Shown here: in pieces, positions 22,284 to 43,931 of the stretch
Position numbering within the stretch: position 1 is the stretch's first letter
Layout of the letters: the number at the start of each line of letters is the position of its first letter
DNA from: Saururus chinensis
Lineage: Eukaryota; Streptophyta; Magnoliopsida; Piperales; Saururaceae
Assembly: GCA_035235625.1 (NCBI GenBank)
Contig: CP141145.1
Coordinates: forward strand, 27,902,563 to 27,966,562
DNA length: 64,000 nucleotides
Reading direction: 5' to 3'
Made by a program: the position numbers and the translations under genes
The notes under the pieces: generated by a model
Databases searched by the model: none
Told to the model about the DNA's origin: nothing
What the model saw: only the letters and a program-made list of their open reading frames with translations

Positions 22284-24564
22284 ATGGATCATGTAGAGCC
22301 TTGTTACGGGCTAGGCCCGAGTGACGCTTCTTTACTCGTAGAGCAGAAATCACATAGGTCTGCTGCTATTTGGAGAGGAGAGGTATGATAACTTTTTTTA
22401 AATTTTGTTTCATTATTTTTTGGTTGATATAATACGACATGTTATAATTTTAAAATTTATTATAGGACCCCGGGTGCCTTGAGTGCACCGAACATTTTAA
22501 ATACCTCCGCCATTGGCCTATAGATGAGCGTATATTACCTTATATCGAGCGAGCGGGATTTGGCCATTTCATTCATCTACAGTATGTTCGTCTCGATCGG
22601 CCTCTATTGACAGCTCTTGTTGAGAGATGGAGGAGGGAGACACAGACGTTTCATTTGTCATATGGAGAGATGTCCATCACGCTCATGGATGTGGCAGTTC
22701 TATTAGGACTCAGTATTGATGGACGTCCGGTGATAGGCACGACAGGAGGAGCTCATATGGATATATTACTTAGACTTCTTGGTAGAGCTCCTCCTCCTAC
22801 AATGATGCGTGGTAGCCGAGTGAGCCTAGATGGCTCTTATAGGAGTTTCGTGAGCTCCCAGCCGATGCTACAGAGATAGTTATCGAGCAGCATGCACGAG
22901 CCTATATATTGCATTTACTTAGAGCTACCATATTTGCGGATACCACGAGCAGCCACGTGCATGTTTCGTATCTCTCTCTCCTTCACGACTTTGACATGGC
23001 TGACACTTATTCATGGGGCAGTGCTACTCTCGCATTCTTATACCGAGAGTTAGGAAAGGCATGCCAGGCCATTACCTCGGGGATTGTGGGTTGTCTGACT
23101 CTTCCTCAGGTAAATAATTGTGTAACTTTACTTGGAGTTTTAGTCACGTATAATTTTTTATTTCTAATATTTGTTATCACTATTTTATAACATAGTTATG
23201 GTCGTGGGAGCACTTACACATCGGCCGACCAACTGCTGAGATGGGCCGCTTGGTCGAGGGTGTTCCATTAGGGGCGAGGTAGGTTGTATTTATGTTTACC
23301 ACATTACTTTTTATGCAACGTTTTATAAACATATGCTGAACTCATTTCTTAAATTTAACTCCTTAAGGTGGAATGTTCGGAAGAAGAGAACCGAAAATCC
23401 ACAAGGAGTCCTCCGTTTGTATAGAGGGGAGTTAGACCACCAGTGGCCATACCAGGTAATTTTATTGTCGTGTTGAACTTTTTTATATAATGATTTTAAA
23501 AAAATTTGTCGTTATTTAAACTAACTTATCTTTATATATTATATAGATTATTTGGCAGCCGTACTCGGAGGACTTGTTCGCTGTGATACCTCCACTCTGC
23601 ACTGACGGTTGAGAGGTGTGGCTTTCTCGAACCCCTCTCATATGTTATGAGATTATAGAGATGTATGTGCCAGATCGTGTAATGCTCCAGTTTAACCTGG
23701 AGCAAGGGGTCCCACCTTCTACTGTCGAGTTTGTCCATCGCATCACTCGACAGGGCTGCCATATTATTGACTGGGCTATATATCATGCGTCGTATATTGC
23801 TCGATGGGAGGATAGGAGATCCACTATTATTAGAGGGGAGCTGGCTATGACATTGCGAGATGTTCGTAGTACTTATATGCACTGGTATTTACCGATTACA
23901 CGGCGATATATTTTACCGCGCGATGATGTAGAGGAGATGACATATCAGCCTAGGGGAGCATCTGAGGCAGCTCTAGTAAGTACAACTTTGTTAATTAAGG
24001 CATATGTTATTTTCTTATTTCGTTTTAATTATTTATCTAATATTTAATTTATTTTTTTATAGCTTCGTCAGCTTCGACATACTAATGCGTATTTGAGTGA
24101 TGCACTTGTCACCTGTATTTCGCGCGAGGACTTAGCAAAGAAGATGTGAGTCGGTGATTAGATCGTCTAATGATGTCCTTCGTAGCTTGCCACTACTTCA
24201 TTCGGTGATCACGGATGTTCATCGAGATTATCCTGTCGACGAGGCCGCTCAGACGCAGCCGATGCACTCTTCATGCCCTGATATTCCATCATCATCAGCA
24301 GCATATAGCTCTCCTCCAGGTTCATCATTTCCAGACACTACACATGTCACTCAGCCAGATCCGATTTTATATTATAGATAACATCGGCCAGCTCGTATTG
24401 TACCATCTATTACTTATGCTGAGCCGGAGCCCGAGCAGGAGCCTGACATGGAGTCGCAGCCGGAACCCCAGCCCCAGTCGGAGCCCGAGCCCGAGCCCCA
24501 GTTGGAGCCAGAGTTAGAGCCACAGCCAGAGGTAGATCATGAGGAGCTTGTACACCCCCGTTGA
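22284..24564 (+). pseudogene. Plant Mobile Domain (aminotransferase-like / MAIN-like) gene in the MULE, disabled
   Basis: It begins MDHVEPCYGLGPSDASLL and then carries the PMD signature (AGFGHFIHLQYVRLDR, then a FHLSYGEMSITLMDVAVLLG block). Later PMD blocks (SHVHVSYLSLL, WGSATLAFLYREL, WPYQ) lie on separate exons joined by short introns with GT-AG borders near 22383-22465, 23110-23193, 23279-23367, 23456-23546 and 23976-24062. The tail is a Glu-Pro-Gln repeat (PEPEQEPDMESQPEPQ). Lesions: a frame change near 22850, a TGA at about 23610, and further stops at about 24147 and 24379. PMD proteins such as MAIN and MAIL1 act in the nucleus in gene silencing and meristem maintenance. Related PMD genes occur inside plant transposons. 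The reading of this copy as dead assumes the sequence is accurate. Confidence 0.85.
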
Positions 24565-24820
24565 GGACGAGGACGAGGACATAGGAGATTATGATATTAC
24601 TTGTGATGTATTATATTTGTTACTCGTATATGATGTACTTTACTTATATTTGTTATGGTGATATTCGTGATAGTGATATTTGTTATGGTGATATTTGTTA
24701 TGGGTAGAATGAATGAAGTCGTGGATATACATCTGTGTTTTGTGTTCTGTGTTTTGAATGAATGAACAGGGACAGGTGATAAAATTAGTTTTAAATAGTA
24801 AAATTAAAAAAATTTAATTT

Positions 24821-25138
24821 GATTTCGTCGTTTAGAACGACGAAATCAGTGTTCTTCCCACGGCCGCGACCGAGCCCAACGAAATTAGCTTAAGTTGATT
24901 TCGTCGTTCTAAACGACGAAATCGGGTCAAGTAATAAAAGGTTTCGTCGTTTAGAATGACGAAATAGTATTAAAGCCAATTTCGTCGTTCTAAACGACGA
25001 AATCAACTTAAAAAATAAAATAAAAAAGCCACGCTGGCTCCAGCGTGGTAAAAACGAACACCACTTTGAGAAATATTTCCCAAAGTGGTATATTTTGGTA
25101 ATTATTTTTTTTTTAATTATTATTTTAATAATTTTCCC
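24821..25138 (-). repeat. MULE right TIR, built of palindromes
   Basis: It is the inverted counterpart of 18194-18546. Palindromes of the GATTTCGTCGTT...AACGACGAAATC type start at 24821, 24897, 24940 and 24978. The GCCACGCTGG hairpin follows at about 25028-25049, and the CCACTTTGAG...CCCAAAGTGG palindrome at 25061-25088 has one change from the left copy. One palindrome present on the left is missing between 24870 and 24897, where only ACGAAATT remains. Confidence 0.92.
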
Positions 25139-25147
25139 TTTAAAAAA
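25139..25147. repeat. 9-bp target site duplication, right (MULE)
   Basis: TTTAAAAAA, identical to 18185-18193, after which the sequence continues as at the unfilled site (TTTAAGTTATCAA). Confidence 0.9.
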
Positions 25148-25877
25148 TTTAAGTTATCAAATAATAAATATATTTTATACAACCAAAATAAGGTTGAAGT
25201 ATGCAAAATATGTTGTGGTGTCACATATACATATAGTATATATGTGCTAATAATAATAATATATTCATATAAAAGTATTTAAAAATACATATAATACAAA
25301 CATAAAAATATTTTAATGATATGGAGAGAGTACATATATGCTTATTGGGGGATTTCAGTAATTCCCTAAGCACAAGTTAAGAGAATGGATCAGATGATCC
25401 TTTCTTTTAAAAGATAGAGAAGGATTTTTTTTTTATGTGGGACGACCTTCTCTTAATCAAGACTACTTTTTACAATTTAGAATTAGTAATGGTAATTAAT
25501 AAATTTTTCAAAACCATTCGACACATGTAGGATTGGATTTTGCTTCCTCATTTTTTTATCCATTTCGGAGATTTTGTTCACTTAAAAAAGAATTAGTCTC
25601 ACTTAGAGCTAGCCAACTTCTGAAATCTTGGTTTTTGAATTTTGAGTTTGATTTTATTTGGTCAATAGTGTTAATAATAGTAACATGTTCACAGAAGACT
25701 ACTAAAAGATACATATATGGTTAAACATACAAACACAAATATAGCATAACAACAAATAAAAAATAGAAAAAAAAACTAATAAATAAGTAAATAATATTAT
25801 TTATACTTTAGTTGTCTATTTGCAAATTTATGAGCTTTTAGTAAATTATGGCAACTTTGTACAATATTATATCTATA

Positions 25878-25990
25878 AATACTCCATTTGTCTTACATTT
25901 ATAGCTCCATTTTATTTTTAAAAATAAATTAAAATTAATTTATTTTAAAAAATAAAATGGAGCTATTAATTTAAGACGGATGGAGTATTT
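25878..25990. repeat. Stowaway-like MITE, copy A
   Basis: A near-palindromic 110-bp unit starting AAATACTCCATTTGTC and ending GACGGATGGAGTATTT, with the AGCTCCATTTTATTTTTAAA arm repeated in reverse. The same MITE is at 28496-28608 in copy B, so it was there before the duplication. Confidence 0.75.
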
Positions 25991-26350
25991 GATAATATTA
26001 TTTTTTATCAAGCAATTAATATATGTTGGTATAATGAGGTAATATTAATTAAATTTTTGCATTTATTTTCATGCATTAAAATATATGATCAATATAAAAA
26101 AATACAAATATTATTTAAAATAACATGACTAACCATACAACTTTAATGACGGAGTAATAAAATTATATTTGATAAAAAAAATATTTAAATAATGAGAACA
26201 ACATATTTATTTGATAAAATGCTTTACATAAAAAGTGTTGTAGGTGAAATAGTTAAAGAAATTGTTCTTTTTGGCAAGGTTAGCCGAGCCATATTCGAAC
26301 TTAGTTATGTCATCACTCTATATTAATTCGAGCTCAAATACGAGTCGAGT

Positions 26351-28966
26351 TCTTACAGGGGCCGTGTTCTACCCAAATAGAGTCACGGCAAAAACTAAGG
26401 CCGTAACACAAGTCTTAGAGGCAATGACATTGCTTCTACTGAATCTGTTTTACTTACATAAGACGCTTTGAATACTCAACAAATTTATCTCTTCACATTT
26501 TGACCGACAAGTTTTTTTTTTTTTTGTAAGAGCACAACCTTGTCTATTACACCTATTTGAAAAAATAATGACTTTCATTGAATGGTAAAATCCACACCCA
26601 AAAGAAGAGAAAATAAATTTATAATAATATTATTTAAGTACCTAATTATTTAAATTGAACAAAATAAAGCTATTAATATTGGCTAAATAAAAGAGCTACA
26701 TATATGGAATGAGTAAAAGAAAACAAAGTACACATGGAACCTGCTACACTTAGATTAAGTACAAATATGATCCATTACTAGGGGTGCTAACGAGCTAAGA
26801 TATGTCAAGCAAATGTGTTTCTACTTGACTCAATTTAAATATTGTTTGACTCAAAGTGGCTTAGATCAAACTCGACTCAAACTCAAATATTTTTTAGTTG
26901 AGTTCGAGCATATACATAAATATATATTAACACTTATGTATACATGTGCACAATTATCAATCCCAATTTACATTTATAACATATGCATATATTATAAATT
27001 TATATGTTATTAATGAATATATAATATCTATGTATTGAGTATTGGTTTATATCACACATGATATATATTTTTGAGAAGTAAACATTTAAAGACACATTAT
27101 ATACATATGCCCACATATGATATGTATTAAAATTTAGATATAGCATAGAAATAAGATTTAATAAAATATATGCATAAATAGTACAACTGAGTAAAAAAAG
27201 GGATATATTGTACTATATATGAAACAAGATGTCAATCATTTGACAATATCTTATGATAATGTTATTTATTATCTTTACATATCAAACAAATTATGATATA
27301 TCTTTTCAAAATTTCTATGAAGGCTACTATTGAAATCCTTAAAAATTTAAATGTTACAATAATTTTATAAATATTTTTTAGCATTGAGTCATGAAATCTC
27401 TTTTTATTTTTCATAAAATTAGGGTAATATATATTTATTTGAGATGGATCCAAGACGACAAGACATCAAGTTTTATGTTCTCATATACTAAAACTCGACT
27501 TGACTCCTTAGCACCCCTACACATTACACATGATATAAATTATTTAGAAGTAAATATTTTGAAGAGACATCATATACATATATTATATATGAGATATTTA
27601 CTAAAATTTATATTTTTATATAATAGAAATAAATGATATACATTCATATATGATATCTCGTATACACAAATGTAGTTAACCACAAAGGCACTAATTTTTT
27701 CTTTTTGGTAGTTATAAGATGACACTTAAGTAAGAAGTTAATACAAAGATTTGAAAAATTTAAGTTATCAAGTAATAAATATATTTCATATAACCAAAAG
27801 AAGGTTGAAGTATGCAAAATATGTTGTGGTGTTACATATACATATAGTATATATGTGCTAATAATAATAATATATTCATATAAAAGTATTAAAAAAAATA
27901 TATATATAATATAAACATAAAAATACTTTAATGATATGGAGAGAGTATATATATGCTTATTGGGGGATTTTGGTAATTCTCTAAGCACAAGTTAAGAGAA
28001 TGGATCAGATGATCCTTCCTTATAAGAAATAGAGAAGGATTCTTTTTTTATGTGGGACGACCTTCTCTTTATCAAGACTACTCTTTATAATTTAGAATTA
28101 GTAATAGTAATTAATAAATTTTTCAAAACCATTCGACACATGTAGGATTAGATTTTGCTTCCTCATTTTTTTAATCCATTTTGGAGATTTTGTTCACTTA
28201 AAAAAGAATTAGTCACACTTAGAGCTAACCAACTTCTGAAATCTTGGCTTTTGAATTTTGAGTTTGATTTTATTTTGGTCAATAGTGTTAATAATAGTAA
28301 CATGTTCATAGAAGACTACTAAAAGATATATATATGGTTAAACATACAAACACAAATATAGCATAACAACAAATAAAAAAATAGAAAAGAAAACTAATAA
28401 ATAAGTAAATAATATTATTTATACTTTAGTTGTCTATTTGCAAATTTATGAGCTTTTAGTAAATTATGGCGACTTTGTATAATATTATATCTATAAATAC
28501 TCCATTTGTCTTACATTTATAGCTCCATTTTGTTTTTAAAAATAAATTAAAATTAATTTATTTTAAAAAATAAAATAAAGCTATTAATTTAAGATGAATG
28601 GAGTATTTGATAATATTATTTTTTATCAAGCAATTAACATATGTTGGTATAATGAGGTAATATTAATTAAATTTTTGCACTTATTTTTATGCCTTAAAAT
28701 ATATGATTAATATAAAAAAATATAAATATTATTTAAAATAATATGACTAACCATACAACTTTAATGACGGAGTAATAAAATTATATTTAATTAAAAAAAT
28801 ATTTAAATGATAAGAACAACATATTTATTTGATAAAATGCTTAACATAAAAAGTGTTGTAGGTGAAGTAGTTAAAGAAATTGTTCTTTTTGGCAAGGTTA
28901 GCTGAGCCATATTCGAACTTAGTTATGTCGTCAGTCTATATTAATTCGAGCTCAAATACGAGTCTA
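26351..28966 (+). repeat. tandem duplication, copy B (no MULE)
   Basis: The second copy of the 2.6-kb unit starts TCTTACAGGGGCCGTG at 26351, head to tail with copy A. Differences are scattered substitutions and small indels. At 27750-27758 it carries TTTGAAAAA once and runs on without the Mutator-like element. It therefore preserves the pre-insertion state. Confidence 0.92.
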
Positions 28967-29130
28967 GCTTTTGGTTTCTTTTTTGAGCCAAACTCGAGCT
29001 GGATAATTGACAACTCAATTAAATTTGAACCGAACTCAAGTCAATACCCAAAACTTTTTGAGCCAAAACTTTTTGAGTTTAAACCAAGCTATCCCAAAAC
29101 TCGACTCAGCTCAGCTCGTTAACACCCCTA
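26779..29130. mobile_element. non-autonomous hAT element, complete (copy B)
   Basis: Both ends are present: TAGGGGTGCTAACGAGC on the left, and TAGGGGTGTTAACGAGC read inward from the right. The element is flanked by a perfect 8-bp direct repeat, TCCATTAC, at 26771-26778 and 29131-29138. Eight-base target duplications and AGGGGTG-type ends are hAT features. The sub-terminal regions are rich in GAGCTC/AACTCGAGC motifs. The 2,352 bp interior is AT-rich, contains one Stowaway-like MITE and no transposase. The tandem duplication breakpoint lies inside it at about 28966. Confidence 0.85.
28496..28608. repeat. Stowaway-like MITE, copy B
   Basis: Same near-palindromic unit as 25878-25990, with a few substitutions. 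It starts AAATACTCCATTTGTC and ends GATGAATGGAGTATTT. Confidence 0.75.
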
Positions 29131-29826
29131 TCCATTACACTTGAATGTGCAAAAATATTATACCAAAATACTGGCAAACAATAGGGATAAAAAAGTGTGC
29201 TATTTTTGTGGCTCAGTATGGAATGATTAATGCTGGCCAGATTCAAAATAAACGTTCAAGCCATACGTCTTGCAAGTTAGGTAAGCATAAGTTGTGAATA
29301 TTTCAGATTATATATTTATTCATTAGAAAAGTCTTACAAACATATCGTTCTAACTTCTATGCACCATAAGAAGCTCCCAGATCGCAAGCATCCTGCTACA
29401 ACAGCCACTGATATCTTCAAATGTAATGTAAACAGAATATAGGAAAACTAACAAATTTCCATCAAGCTGTTCTATATCTCAATTTGTTCAATAATTAATG
29501 TAGCTTACAAGAATTGAAGAAATAAAATAATAACAAACTCAATTAATATATGCACTTTATTGGAAGAACAAGTGTCACACTCAATTATTAAACTCAACTA
29601 TAAAATAATATAGAGGTGTAAAATCCATGTCACTGAGCTCCCATTGCCGGGGAATGTGCTTCTTCATTATTATGATCGGAAGAACAAGTGCGGGCAGCTG
29701 TCCTTGGCCAATAGACGAACTTTTAGGAAAAACAAGTAATAAGGAGCCAATAGCTCTTTTTTCATAAAGACATCTGGTGAAGAAACTACTGCACCTTGCA
29801 AAAAATGTTTCGCCTCCAAACAAAAA
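29131..29826. other. intergenic and 3' UTR of the lysyl-tRNA synthetase gene
   Basis: It begins with the right hAT target copy (29131-29138). No gene is recognised. The part next to 29826 must contain the synthetase 3' UTR. Confidence 0.45.
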
Positions 29827-41690
<11,864 letters not shown>

Positions 41691-42249
41691 GACCGCCGCC
41701 GGCGAGAGTGGCTACCGCCCTGAGAGGCTGAGACAGGTCCAAAGACACGAGCTTTGTTACTGGCTCTGCCTCATCCGGCTTGAGGCGCTCAATCTTTCCC
41801 TGCTAACCTTGTCGGGCCCAACGGAGACCCAATAGCCCGCTTTTCTGGTCCAGCTCCGAATCCCCAATTCATCACATTCATTTACCCGAAAGAAGATCCG
41901 TATGCCTGGCTTCAGGTTCATTTGATTCACAATCACATAGTTGGGGACAAATAAAACTTTTTTAATCTTTTAATCTTGTGAAATCTCAGATTATATCCTA
42001 ATTTACTGATGAGTTTAGTTTATATGAGTCGGGGTATTACACGCCTTCAAATCTTAATTTGATAGCTCATAATGTTCGGGCTTATGTGACACGTGCGAGC
42101 CTGGGCTCATACAAGCATTTGTAGATTTAGATATATTTTACTTTTTTTTTATTCGAGCCTAGTCTTATAATTCACTTATTGTAGTTCGAGCTCAAGCCAA
42201 GCTTTGGATTTCTGATTTAAGTCAAGCTCAAGTTGAAAATCTATAAGCC
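41691..42249. other. 5' flank of the synthetase gene
   Basis: The first 200 bases are GC-richer and should hold the promoter and 5' UTR. I see no clear TATA box. At 42053-41940, read on the minus strand, TGTAATACCCCGACTC looks like the start of an LTR from another family. At 42180-42240 there are hAT-like GAGCTCAAGC motifs. None of these is defined well enough to call. Confidence 0.4.
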
Positions 42250-43439
42250 ACCAGCTCTATCTTGTCCTGAATTTCAAATGGACCTACATTCAAGGACTCA
42301 CCTTACCTATAACTCCAAATCCCATAACTCCTTGAGTTGGCAAGATTTTTAATAACACATAATCACCCAAACAAAAATCTAGATCTTTGCGTCTTTGGTC
42401 TGCACAATTCTTTTAATGATTGAACTATCTTTAATCAATCTCTCGTGATTTTTACCTTATCTGCAAATTACTGCAGAAACTCAGACTTCACCAACTTACT
42501 TTCTTTGCTTCACTCCAACATATTGATGATCTGCAGGGTCGGCCAGATAGTGCCTCATAGGGTGTCATACCTATGCTATGTGGTAACTATTGTTATAAGC
42601 AAATTTAATCAATGAAAAATTTTCATCCCAATACCTATCCAATCCATTTTACAACCATGCAACATGTCCTATATAGTCTGAATGATCCTCTCTAACTGAC
42701 CATTCGTTTGTAAGTGGAAGGTTGTACTGAACCTTAGGTTAGTACTTAATTCTTTTTGAAGTCCCTGCCAAAATTGAGAAGTCAACCAGATTGTCCGAAA
42801 TGATTGACAATGGCACCCCATGTCGACTCACAATTTTCTTCACATACATCCTTACCAAAGAATTTAAACTGTCTTTTTTAGAGATAGAAAATGTGCACTC
42901 ATAGTGAGTCGATCTATGAATACCCAAATAGATTCATGACTCGGCATCGTCTTCAATCAGTTGAAGAGTACATAATGGTTTTTTTTTTATGTTTAACCTA
43001 TTGATGAGTTAAACACTTGGAGACATACTCTCATATGTCTTTTTTCATCCATTCTACCAAAAATTTCTTTTCAGGTTTCGGTACTTCTTTGTTCCTCCTA
43101 GATGGATGGTCTACAAAGATCTATGTATGCCACAAATTTTTTCTTAGCTCAAGTGTTATAGAAACCACCAACCTTTCTCGAAATTAAACACCTCCATCTA
43201 ATCGTTTATTAAACTCAGGCCTTCTAAATAATTCATGCACTTCCATATCTCCTCTTTGTGCCTCCATAATTCATTCAACCAATGTAGATTTCACTTCCAG
43301 GTTAGCAATAAGAGATTTTTTTTTCAAACTGTAATCCAGGTTGAAAGCTTATCACCTCTTCTAACAATTTTCACTCCTTCATGAGAGTTTGAGCAATCCT
43401 TCCTTCAGCCTTGTGACTCAATGCATCAACTACTACATT
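42250..43439 (-). pseudogene. gypsy retrotransposon pol, integrase part (3' half of the split element)
   Basis: Read on the minus strand it starts VVDALSHKAEG at the hAT border, directly continuing the RNase H end found at 50930. The HHCC zinc-finger region and the integrase core follow at about 43050-42740, with WVFIDRLT and [16 protein letters not shown] in two frames. The chromo-region start lies near 42300. Frame changes and stops are frequent. No 3' LTR is found before the synthetase promoter, so this end is truncated. Confidence 0.75.
43432..43439. repeat. 8-bp target site duplication, left (hAT)
   Basis: ACTACATT, repeated exactly at 50922-50929 on the other side of the hAT element. 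Confidence 0.9.
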
Positions 43440-43931
43440 CAGGGGCAAATGAACCCTATAGGGTAGGGGGTCAGATGACCCCCTTGACTTTTTAATTTTT
43501 TTAAGACCCACCCTCCTAATTTATATATACTTTAGGTTGGTATTTATTATTTGACCCATGTTGACCCGTTTATCTGACCATGCTAACCCCAATTGAGTCA
43601 TGTGCAAATTAATTGGCACCAAGACCGGTCCTTCTGCTTACAATTTATACCATCAACGGCATTGGCGTTTTCATCTTTCTTTCGTGCTTCTATAAAAGTC
43701 CTCTTTCAGTTTTCGTCTACACTTCTTACGATATGATTCAACTTTGTCTTTTCTTAGTGATAATATTTTTTATTGAATCCCTATTCCTTTCGGGTGAATT
43801 TGAATGAGTAATGTACGAATCTTATCTTTTAAAAAATAATTAATTTTTGTATTTACTTGATAGGTCTTTTGTCATTACTTGATAGGTTTTTGACTAAATT
43901 TGAATGAATTGAATGAAGTATCAAATATGAT

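Larger units (their letters stand above)
18194..25138 (+). mobile_element. Mutator-like element (MULE) with transposase and Plant Mobile Domain genes
   Basis: A 6,945-bp element bounded by a 9-bp direct repeat (TTTAAAAAA) and long inverted ends (18194-18546 and 24821-25138) starting GGAAAAATTATT and GGGAAAATTATT. The ends are confirmed by the unfilled copy of the same locus at 27741-27765. Inside, on the plus strand, are a mudrA-type transposase gene (19343-22187) and a Plant Mobile Domain gene (22284-24564), both with disabling changes. A 220-bp GC-rich Pro/Arg segment follows the left TIR. PMD genes are known to be spread by plant transposons. Here both genes lie between one pair of TIRs, about 100 bases apart. 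The element is probably immobile unless helped in trans. Confidence 0.93.
16770..26350 (+). repeat. tandem duplication, copy A (interrupted by the Mutator-like element)
   Basis: From TCTTACAGGGGCCGTG at 16770 onward the DNA matches 26351-28966 closely, base by base. The match is broken only by the Mutator-like insertion at 18194-25138 and resumes immediately after it. Without the insertion and one 9-bp target copy, the unit is about 2,627 bp. Copy A ends at 26350, directly abutting copy B, so this is a head-to-tail duplication. The left 440 bp is ordinary flank. The remainder is the body of a hAT element whose last ~165 bp are missing from this copy. Confidence 0.92.
17210..26350. mobile_element. 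hAT non-autonomous element, copy A (right end missing, split by MULE)
   Basis: It starts TAGGGGTGCTAACAAGC at 17210, preceded by TCCATTAC, as in the complete copy at 26779-29130. It lacks the right terminus because the duplication breakpoint falls about 165 bp before it. An internal TTAGCACCCCTA at about 17944-17955 could be a second hAT end, which would make 17210-17955 a smaller internal element. Its following bases (CACATTGC) do not match the left flank exactly. No transposase is encoded. Confidence 0.7.

Noticed and set aside
16770..28966. Two LTRs of one retrotransposon
   Set aside because: The repeats are directly adjacent with no internal region, lack TG...CA ends, and contain a hAT element with its own target duplication.
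41940..42053. LTR start TGTAATACCCCG (minus) near the synthetase promoter
   Set aside because: Only one end is visible and no paired LTR, primer site or target duplication was found.
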